This document shows positions 13,237 to 18,553 of a stretch of 18,553 nucleotides of DNA, in pieces (the first letter of the stretch is position 1; every line of letters starts with the position of its first letter). The position numbers and the translations under genes are program-made. This DNA is from an uncultured Eubacteriales bacterium (GTDB taxonomy: Bacteria > Bacillota > Clostridia > Oscillospirales > Oscillospiraceae): positions 1-18,553 of the forward strand of contig UROL01000014.1 of assembly GCA_900549495.1 (NCBI GenBank), read 5' to 3'. The notes beneath the pieces were generated by a model that saw only the letters and a program-made list of their open reading frames with translations, ran no database searches and was not told the DNA's origin.

Positions 13237-13926
13237 ATGAAGCGTTCCGAAATCAACAAGGCGCTGAAGGAGCTGGAGGCTATGTGCGCCAAGCACTGCT
13301 GCTACCTGCCTCCCTTCTGCAATTTCACCCCGGAGCAGTGGCAGAGCATCGGCCACGAATACGACGAGGTGCGCGACTGTATGCTGGGTTGGGACATTAC
13401 CGACTACGGCCTGGGCAACTTTGATAAGTTCGGCTTCTCCCTGATTACCATCCGCAACGGCAACCGGAAAATGGCGGACAAATACCCCAAGGTCTATGCA
13501 GAGAAGCTGCTGTACCTGAAGGAGGGGCAGTATGCCCCCAACCATTTCCACTGGTACAAAACCGAGGACATTATCAACCGGGGTGGCGGAAATGTGCTGA
13601 TTCGGGTGTACAACAGTCTGCCAGATGAGGAAATCGACTACCACAGTGACGTCACCGTCCATACCGATGGCCGCACCTACACCGTGCCCGCCGGAACCCA
13701 GATTCGTCTGACCCCCGGCGAGAGCATCCATGTGCAGCAGTACCTGTATCACGACTTCTCCGTGGAAGAGGGCACCGGCCCCGTGCTGCTGGGTGAGGTC
13801 AGCCAGTGCAACGACGACAACACCGACAACCGCTTCAATCCCCCTGTAGGCCGCTTCCCCACCATCGAAGAGGATGAGGCCCCCTATCGTCTGCTGTGCA
13901 ACGAATACCCCAAGGCAAAGGAGTAA
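13237..13926 (+). CDS. D-lyxose/D-mannose isomerase family cupin (DUF1498)
   Basis: This 229-aa protein matches the D-lyxose ketol-isomerase family (E. coli O157 D-lyxose isomerase, B. subtilis YdaE), which interconverts D-lyxose with D-xylulose and D-mannose with D-fructose. The single cupin barrel carries the expected metal ligands His103 and His105 in NHFHWYKTED, Glu110, and His172 in YLYHDF; the family enzyme uses the same set with Mn2+. NRGGGNVLIRVYN (114-126) and the VPAGTQIRLTPGESIHV segment (150-166) are typical. AAAGGGG at 13221-13227 supports the start. Length is normal. It has its own promoter and terminator and no sugar kinase, transporter or regulator beside it, so the natural sugar cannot be deduced. 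Confidence 0.9.
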   Translation: MKRSEINKALKELEAMCAKHCCYLPPFCNFTPEQWQSIGHEYDEVRDCMLGWDITDYGLGNFDKFGFSLITIRNGNRKMADKYPKVYAEKLLYLKEGQYAPNHFHWYKTEDIINRGGGNVLIRVYNSLPDEEIDYHSDVTVHTDGRTYTVPAGTQIRLTPGESIHVQQYLYHDFSVEEGTGPVLLGEVSQCNDDNTDNRFNPPVGRFPTIEEDEAPYRLLCNEYPKAKE

Positions 13927-13937
13927 TCCCCCAGCAA

Positions 13938-13969
13938 AAGGGAGCGGTTCACGCCGCTCCCTTGTTTTT
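13938..13969 (+). terminator. Intrinsic terminator of the sugar isomerase gene
   Basis: A perfect 10-bp stem (13938-13947 with 13954-13963) has loop TTCACG and is followed by GTTTTT. Confidence 0.92.
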
Positions 13970-13996
13970 ACGAAACACCGGAAGGAGTTACATTCC

Positions 13997-15028
13997 ATGA
14001 AAAAGTTTGCCGCAATGCTGCTATGTGCCATGCTGCTCACCGGCTGCGCCTCCGGCAGCCCGGCCCCCACCGTGCCAGAGACCACCCTTCCGGCCACGGA
14101 GGCGGTAACCCAGCCCTCCATCCAGCCGTCTGCCGCCCCGGCACAGCCGCCGGTGATTACCAAGGATCCCACCGGCGAGAAGTTGTCCCCCGGGGGAAAG
14201 ACCTGGTTTGTGGCCCATGCAGAGGGGGCTACCATCCTCACCTGGGAATTTCTGTCCCCGGAGGGAACGGTGTGCTCCGTCACCGACACCATGACCCTGC
14301 ACCCCGGGCTGCTGCTGGACATTTCCAAGGAGGATACCGTGGCCCTGCAAAACGTCCCCCTGTCCCTCAACGGCTGGTCTGCCCGGGCCCGGTTCGACGG
14401 CCCCGGTGGCTCCGTCACCAGCCAGGCGGCACTGATTACCGTAAGCCAAAGCCAGGGGGCCTATGACAGTGTCATCGAAAAGTATCGCACCGCCGCAGCG
14501 CACAAGGATGAGGGAGACGCTGCGCCCTATCAATACGAGGTCAGCGAAATGCTGCTGTACGCCGACCACGTGGGCTACGCCCTACAGGATTTGGACGGCG
14601 ACGGCACCAGTGAGCTGCTGGTGGCGGGAATCGGCTATGCCATTCCGGAGGATACCTACCTATTTGAAATTTTCACCCTGGAAAACGGTGCCCCGGTGAG
14701 TGTGGGCCGCTCCACCGTCCGCTCCCGGCTGTATCTGATGCAAGACGGAAAGATTTACTACGAGGGCTCCAGCGGCGCCGCCTACAGCTACTACTCTGTG
14801 ATGCAGTATTCCGGCGGGCTGCTTCGCTTCTTAAACGGTCTGTATACCACCAACACACTGGCCGACGGCACCGAGATTCCCTACAGCTACTACTACACCA
14901 CCTCCAACCAATACGGCGACCTGGCCCTGCTGGGCGGGGATAGCGCCATGGAGGAAAAGGTGGCCACCACCTTTGTGGAAAGCTGGCGCAATTCCGTCTG
15001 TCTGCCGGAGCTCTGCCTGATTGCATAA
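13997..15028 (+). CDS. Lipoprotein with Ig-like region and DLDGDG motif, function unknown
   Basis: This 343-aa protein begins with a lipoprotein signal (MKKFAAMLLCAMLLTGC) with lipobox Leu14-Thr-Gly-Cys17, so it should be anchored outside the cytoplasmic membrane. Residues 20-55 are a Pro/Thr/Ala-rich linker. About 55-150 looks like an Ig-like fold (GEKLSPGGKTWFVAHAEG, then ILTWEFLSPEG and SARARFDGPGGS). The C-terminal part has YALQDLDGDGTSELLVAGI, a calcium-binding or FG-GAP-like signature frequent in Clostridia surface proteins, then Tyr/Ser-rich beta strands. I do not recognise a specific function. AAGGAG at 13982-13987 fixes the start nine bases later; the longer open frame runs back into the isomerase gene and its terminator. 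No promoter is clear in the short gap after that terminator. It is convergent with apbE. Confidence 0.88.
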   Translation: MKKFAAMLLCAMLLTGCASGSPAPTVPETTLPATEAVTQPSIQPSAAPAQPPVITKDPTGEKLSPGGKTWFVAHAEGATILTWEFLSPEGTVCSVTDTMTLHPGLLLDISKEDTVALQNVPLSLNGWSARARFDGPGGSVTSQAALITVSQSQGAYDSVIEKYRTAAAHKDEGDAAPYQYEVSEMLLYADHVGYALQDLDGDGTSELLVAGIGYAIPEDTYLFEIFTLENGAPVSVGRSTVRSRLYLMQDGKIYYEGSSGAAYSYYSVMQYSGGLLRFLNGLYTTNTLADGTEIPYSYYYTTSNQYGDLALLGGDSAMEEKVATTFVESWRNSVCLPELCLIA

Positions 15029-15069
15029 AAATCTCCCATGCAGGAACCAACACTGCATGGGAGATTTTT
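15027..15069. terminator. Perfect bidirectional terminator between two lipoprotein genes
   Basis: A perfect 17-bp stem (15027-15043 with 15053-15069) has a 9-base loop. It ends in TTTTT on the plus strand and in TTTTT on the minus strand because its left arm begins AAAAA. The left arm overlaps the last two bases of the lipoprotein stop codon. Confidence 0.95.
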
Positions 15070-15084
15070 CGCCCAAGGGCCCTT

Positions 15085-16086
15085 TTATTGCACCGCCTGC
15101 CGGAAACCCTCGGTTTGGGTGATGTGCATTGCGGCATCCACCCACATTACCTCCACCCCAAGCCGGTCTGCCAAGGCCCTCCCCTGCTCCAGGGGCATCA
15201 GGAACAGGGCGGTGGACAGGCAGTCGGCCAGGCAGGAATCCTGGGCCAGAACGGAGACGCTGCGCCACTGGGTGCCGGGCATACAGGTATCCGGGTCGAT
15301 GATGTGGTGGTACTGCTTCCCCGCCACGGTGTAGCAGCGCTGGTAGTCGCCGCTGGTCACCAGGCTCTGCCCCGTCAGCCGAACCACGCATAGATTCTCC
15401 CCTGCCGTCTCCGGGGACTGGACGGCAATGTTCCAGCTGCCGCCGTCCGGCTTGCTGCCCCGGGTGCATACATTGCCCCCCAGATTCAGCATGTAGCCCT
15501 CCGGCAGCTGCCGGATTACCTGCTGGGCGGCCCAGCCCTTGGCCACTGCCCCCACATCCAGGCGCTGCTGCCCATCCGGCAGGTAGACGGTGCCCGCCGC
15601 CTCATCCAGGAGCACCGAATCTATGGCAGCGTGCTTGGCCGCCTCTGCCAGAGCCTCCGCCGCCGGGAGAGCGGCATGGGCCGGGTCCGCCAGCCCCGCC
15701 TCCCGGGCATCATGCCACAATCGCAGCACGCTGCCCATGGCCACATTCACCCGCCCCTCCGTCAGGGTGTAGGCGTTTTTGCATTCCTTCAGCAGGGCCA
15801 TCACCGGCGGCTCCACCTGCACCGGGGCAATCCCCGCCTGGTCGTTGACCTGCTTCAGCCCGCCGGGACAGTCGGTATAGATATCGAAGAGATTGTGGTA
15901 CTCCGTCAGCATCCGGTGTACCTGCTGAGCCTGGGTATCAAAGGCCTGCTGGGAGACATCGTACCCCCGCAGGGTGGTGACGGTATCAAACACATCCAGA
16001 AACACCGTCTGATACGCCTGCTTGCGCTGGGTGCAGCCGCACAGCAGCGCCACCAGCAGCAATGCCGGGAAAATCCGTTTGCCCAT
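15085..16086 (-). CDS. apbE: FAD:protein FMN transferase, lipoprotein form
   Basis: This 333-aa protein attaches FMN to Thr/Ser of extracytoplasmic flavoproteins using FAD. It has a lipoprotein signal with lipobox Leu15-Cys-Gly-Cys18, so it sits on the outer face of the membrane. Family motifs are LDVGAVAKGW (176-185), YMLNLGGNV (198-206), SGDYQRCYTVAGKQYHHIIDP (split by the 245-265 region) and the Mg2+ site ADCLSTALF with Asp288 and Thr292. The usual HIIDPxTG ends in Cys268 instead of Gly. The start at 16086 is chosen because AGGAGG lies eight bases upstream (16095-16100) and the signal peptide begins there; the longer frame to 16200 crosses the promoter. No RnfG/NqrC-type target protein is in the window. 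Confidence 0.93.
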   Translation of the reverse strand: MGKRIFPALLLVALLCGCTQRKQAYQTVFLDVFDTVTTLRGYDVSQQAFDTQAQQVHRMLTEYHNLFDIYTDCPGGLKQVNDQAGIAPVQVEPPVMALLKECKNAYTLTEGRVNVAMGSVLRLWHDAREAGLADPAHAALPAAEALAEAAKHAAIDSVLLDEAAGTVYLPDGQQRLDVGAVAKGWAAQQVIRQLPEGYMLNLGGNVCTRGSKPDGGSWNIAVQSPETAGENLCVVRLTGQSLVTSGDYQRCYTVAGKQYHHIIDPDTCMPGTQWRSVSVLAQDSCLADCLSTALFLMPLEQGRALADRLGVEVMWVDAAMHITQTEGFRQAVQ

Positions 16087-16117
16087 CCAAGGCACCTCCT
16101 GATAAGGCGTTTCCCCC

Positions 16118-16146
16118 ATTTTACCAGTCCGCTCCCCCACTGTCAA
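16118..16146 (-). promoter_or_regulatory. Promoter of apbE
   Basis: On the minus strand: a perfect TTGACA (16146-16141), a 17-nt spacer ending in an extended -10 TGG, and TAAAAT (16123-16118). Confidence 0.8.
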
Positions 16147-16193
16147 CCGGAGAACTCCGCCCCCCTCCGGCGGGTTTCCCGGCGGCAATGCCG

Positions 16194-16222
16194 TTGACAA
16201 TTGGCAGGAAATGTTTTATAGT
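16194..16222 (+). promoter_or_regulatory. Promoter of the sugar phosphate mutase gene
   Basis: A perfect TTGACA (16194-16199), a 17-nt spacer and TATAGT (16217-16222). Between this and the apbE promoter lie 47 bases rich in short GC inverted repeats (CGGG-TTT-CCCG). The leader holds an AT-rich hairpin (16242-16248 with 16254-16260). Confidence 0.82.
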
Positions 16223-16282
16223 AGGCTTAGTTCGAAGCATAAAAAATCCAGCTGATTTTTGTGAAAGGATTTGTGATTCACT

Positions 16283-17965
16283 ATGTATATGGATGACTAT
16301 CGCCGCTGGTGCGCCGCCACCCTGGAAGACCCGGCACTGACGGCAGAATTGAAGGAAATTGCCGGAGACGAGAACGAGATTAAAGAGCGCTTTGCCATTG
16401 CTCTGGAATTCGGCACCGGCGGCCTGCGGGGCGTGCTGGGGGCCGGAAGCAACCGGATGAATATCTATACCGTGCGGCAGGCTACCCAGGGCCTTGCCAA
16501 CTGGGTAAAGTCCCAGGGTGGCGAGCAGCTGGTGGCCGTCTCCTATGACAGCCGGATTAACTCCGATGTCTTTGCCAGAGAGGTTTCCTGCGTGCTGGCT
16601 GCCAACGGCATCCGGGTGCGGATTTACGATGCCCTGATGCCCGTGCCCGCTCTGTCCTTTGCCACCCGGTATTACCACGCCAACGCAGGCGTGATGATTA
16701 CCGCTTCCCACAATCCCGCCAAGTACAACGGCTTCAAGGCCTACGGCCCCGACGGCTGCCAGGTGACAGACCATGCGGCAGAGGTGATTTACACAGAAAT
16801 TCAGAAGACCGATATCCTGGAGGGTGCCAAGCACATTCCCTTTGACCAGGGTGTGGCCCAGGGACTTATCCAGTATGTGGGTGACGACTGCAAAGAGGCG
16901 CTGTACAGTGCCATCGAGGCCTGCGCCGTCCGCCCGGGTCTGTGCAAGACGGCCGGGCTGAAGCTGGTCTACTCCCCCCTGAATGGCTCCGGCCTGGTGC
17001 CGGTGACCCGGGTGCTCCACGACATTGGCATCGACGATATCACCATCGTGCCGGAGCAGCAGTACCCCGACGGCCACTTCCCCACCTGCCCCTACCCCAA
17101 TCCCGAGATTTTCGAGGCGCTGCGGCTGGGCCTGGCTCTGGCCGAAAAAACCGGTGCCGACCTGATGCTAGCCACTGACCCCGACGCTGACCGGGTAGGC
17201 ATTGCCATGCGCTGCGCCGACGGCTCCTATGAGCTGGTGTCCGGCAACGAAATGGGTGTGCTGCTGCTGGACTACATCTGCGCCGGGCGGATTGAGAAGG
17301 GCACCATGCCCGCCCATCCTGTGGCGGTGAAGTCCCTGGTATCCACCCCCCTGGCCGATGCCGTGGCTGCCCACTACGGCGTAGAGCTGCGCAACGTTCT
17401 CACCGGCTTCAAGTGGATTGGCGACCAGATTGCCCGGCTGGAGGCCGAGGGGCATGTGGAGCGCTTCCTCTTCGGCTTTGAGGAGAGCTACGGCTATCTG
17501 GCCGGCCCCTATGTCCGGGACAAGGACGCCATTGTCAGCTCCATGCTGATTTGCGAAATGGCCGCCTATTACCGCTCCATCGGCTCCTCCCTCAAGGAGC
17601 GGCTGGAAGCCATCTACGCCAAGTACGGCCGGTATCTGAACCGCACCGACTCCTTCGAGTTCCCCGGCCTCAGCGGCATGGACAAGATTGCCGGGATTAT
17701 GGAAGCCCTGCGCACCCATCCCCCCAAGGACATTGCCGGCTGCCCGGTCACCCAGGTTGTTGACTACGAGCAGACCCAGCAGACCGGTCTGCCCGCCTCC
17801 AACGTGCTGATGTTCCGCCTGGAGGGGGGCGCAAGCGTGATTGTCCGCCCCTCCGGCACCGAGCCCAAGATTAAGATGTACTTCACCACATTGGGCAAGG
17901 ATTTGGCCGAGGCAGAGGCCCAGAAGGAAAAGCTGGCCCAGGCCATCGAGACCATTCTGAAATAA
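16283..17965 (+). CDS. pgcA: Alpha-D-phosphohexomutase, phosphoglucomutase/phosphomannomutase (PgcA type)
   Basis: This 560-aa cytoplasmic enzyme interconverts glucose 1- and 6-phosphate, and possibly mannose phosphates, linking glycolysis to cell-wall and glycan precursor synthesis. All four domains are present: the N-terminal FGTGGLRGVLGAGSNRMN (43-60), the phosphoserine loop MITASHNPAKYNG with Ser142, the metal loop ATDPDADRVG with Asp299, Asp301 and Asp303, the sugar-specificity loop GFEESYGYL, and the C-terminal phosphate-binding RPSGTEPKIKMYF. Length and the extended N-terminus match B. subtilis PgcA-like enzymes rather than GlmM. An in-frame stop just upstream rules out an earlier start. 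AAAGGA (16264-16269) is 13 bases from the ATG, a rather long spacing. It is transcribed alone, divergent from apbE. Confidence 0.94.
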   Translation: MYMDDYRRWCAATLEDPALTAELKEIAGDENEIKERFAIALEFGTGGLRGVLGAGSNRMNIYTVRQATQGLANWVKSQGGEQLVAVSYDSRINSDVFAREVSCVLAANGIRVRIYDALMPVPALSFATRYYHANAGVMITASHNPAKYNGFKAYGPDGCQVTDHAAEVIYTEIQKTDILEGAKHIPFDQGVAQGLIQYVGDDCKEALYSAIEACAVRPGLCKTAGLKLVYSPLNGSGLVPVTRVLHDIGIDDITIVPEQQYPDGHFPTCPYPNPEIFEALRLGLALAEKTGADLMLATDPDADRVGIAMRCADGSYELVSGNEMGVLLLDYICAGRIEKGTMPAHPVAVKSLVSTPLADAVAAHYGVELRNVLTGFKWIGDQIARLEAEGHVERFLFGFEESYGYLAGPYVRDKDAIVSSMLICEMAAYYRSIGSSLKERLEAIYAKYGRYLNRTDSFEFPGLSGMDKIAGIMEALRTHPPKDIAGCPVTQVVDYEQTQQTGLPASNVLMFRLEGGASVIVRPSGTEPKIKMYFTTLGKDLAEAEAQKEKLAQAIETILK

Positions 17966-17980
17966 TTCCGCCTGCATTCA

Positions 17981-18012
17981 AGGGACTGCCCTGCATAGGG
18001 CGGTCCCCTTTT
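17981..18012 (+). terminator. Intrinsic terminator of the sugar phosphate mutase gene
   Basis: GGGACTGCCC (17982-17991) pairs with GGGCGGTCCC (17998-18007), one G-U pair, loop TGCATA, then CTTTTC. Confidence 0.85.
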
Positions 18013-18076
18013 CATTGGTAAGCCGCAATTTGCCGCCGGGCTCCGCTTATGGGGGTATGCGGTGTGTCCTCCCGGC

Positions 18077-18082
18077 TATAAT
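18077..18082 (+). promoter_or_regulatory. Probable -10 box of the last gene
   Basis: A perfect TATAAT lies 33 bases before the start codon. No good -35 box is seen 17 bases upstream (GTATGC region), so support is partial. Confidence 0.5.
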
Positions 18083-18115
18083 GGGGAAATTGACAGAGGA
18101 AGGAGGGTTTGCCCT

Positions 18116-18553
18116 ATGGGGGCATCCCAAAAGAACATTGCCTATTTTCATCTTCCCGGGCTGTTTGAATTTTTGGATTTATACCGGGTCTTTCTGCCGC
18201 TTTTCCGGGAGCACCCGGAATATTTTTACGACTGGTGCCGCATTGGCTCCATCTATGGTGCTCCGGCAGACTGCATTTGGGGTGGGGGCCGAGTGGGCTT
18301 CGGCGACGGCTCTGCCCAGGAGGCACTGGCCCTGACCCGGGAATATGGCATCTCGGCCCGGCTGACCTTCAGCAATTCCCTGCTGGAAGCGGAGCATCTT
18401 TCGGACAGGCGCTGCAACCGGCTCTGCTCCCTGTTCCACACCCAGGACGGCCCGCAAAACGGCGTAATCGTCCACTCGGATTTGCTGCTGAACTATCTGC
18501 AAGCCCAGTACCCCGGGTTCTACTTCGTCTCCTCCACCACCAAGGTGCTTACC
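18116..18553 (+). CDS. Conserved-looking protein of unknown function, 3' end cut by window
   Basis: An open frame of 146 codons runs off the right edge. The start (MGASQKNIAYFHLPG) is supported by AGGAGG at 18101-18106, nine bases upstream, and by a TATAAT further up. The visible part has no signal peptide or membrane segment. It is rich in aromatic residues early (LFEFLDLYRVFLPLF, 16-30), then has YDWCRIGSIYGAPADCIWGGGRVGFG (38-63, in two parts), SARLTFSNSLLEAEHLSD, RRCNRLC and FYFVSSTTKVLT. The alternating strand-helix pattern, ending in a strand followed by SSTTK, suggests a TIM-barrel-like fold such as in U32-type or related proteins, but this is a weak guess. Catalytic residues may lie in the missing part. 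Confidence 0.8.
   Translation, partial: MGASQKNIAYFHLPGLFEFLDLYRVFLPLFREHPEYFYDWCRIGSIYGAPADCIWGGGRVGFGDGSAQEALALTREYGISARLTFSNSLLEAEHLSDRRCNRLCSLFHTQDGPQNGVIVHSDLLLNYLQAQYPGFYFVSSTTKVLT

Noticed and set aside
16242..16260. AT hairpin in the mutase leader as a transcription attenuator or riboswitch
   Set aside because: The stem is only seven mostly A-T pairs, and the leader of about 55 bases is too short for a known riboswitch.
1..18553. tRNA, rRNA, CRISPR array, prophage, IS element or defence island
   Set aside because: No tRNA-like cloverleaf, transposase, integrase, phage structural or nuclease gene was recognised on either strand.

Overview
The window looks like one end of a contig from a GC-rich, low-mobility Clostridia genome, most likely a gut Oscillospirales/Ruminococcaceae-type bacterium. 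The basis is gene content (an fchA-folD pair, type III pantothenate kinase, coaBC, a PgcA-type sugar phosphate mutase, a DUF1576 membrane protein, a domain-permuted GH3 glucosidase), strong AGGAGG-type ribosome binding sites, and SigA-like promoters that nearly all have 17-nt spacers. Species cannot be told from the sequence alone. There are no rRNA, tRNA, CRISPR, IS or phage genes. Codon use is even throughout, with no obvious foreign island.

The first 41 bases are not genomic. They read as an Illumina Nextera i5 index followed by the Read 1 transposase adapter, so the left edge is a library artefact.

Layout: (1) 42-1784, a short leader with a REP-like hairpin, then fchA-folD (one-carbon folate interconversion) and a terminator. 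FolD lacks the usual cyclohydrolase catalytic Lys and Gln, and FchA probably covers that step. (2) 1847-3251, a DUF1576 polytopic membrane protein with an internal duplication. (3) 3250-9347 on the minus strand: a YdcF/DUF218 membrane protein plus M42 aminopeptidase operon, a 110-aa basic protein of unknown function, a cytoplasmic GH3 beta-glucosidase with its two halves in reversed order, and coaX. (4) coaX and coaBC are divergently transcribed from a short shared control region, so two coenzyme A steps face each other. (5) 10751-12052 minus, a D-Ala-D-Ala carboxypeptidase of the PBP5/DacF type. (6) 12324-13157 plus, an unusual NifX/NafY-like domain joined through a Cys/His-rich linker to a SlyD-like FKBP domain, a plausible metallochaperone and the best candidate for new biology here. 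(7) 13237-13926, a D-lyxose/D-mannose isomerase-family cupin. (8) 13997-15028, a lipoprotein with a DLDGDG motif, convergent with an ApbE lipoprotein across a perfect 17-bp bidirectional terminator. (9) 16283-17965, a phosphoglucomutase/phosphomannomutase divergent from apbE. (10) An unidentified gene cut by the right edge.

Most genes are short, separately promoted housekeeping or carbohydrate units. Visible couplings are fchA-folD, ydcF-M42 peptidase and the coaX/coaBC pair. No stretch over 300 bases lacks a gene; the longest gap (12053-12323) holds divergent promoters and a terminator-like structure.
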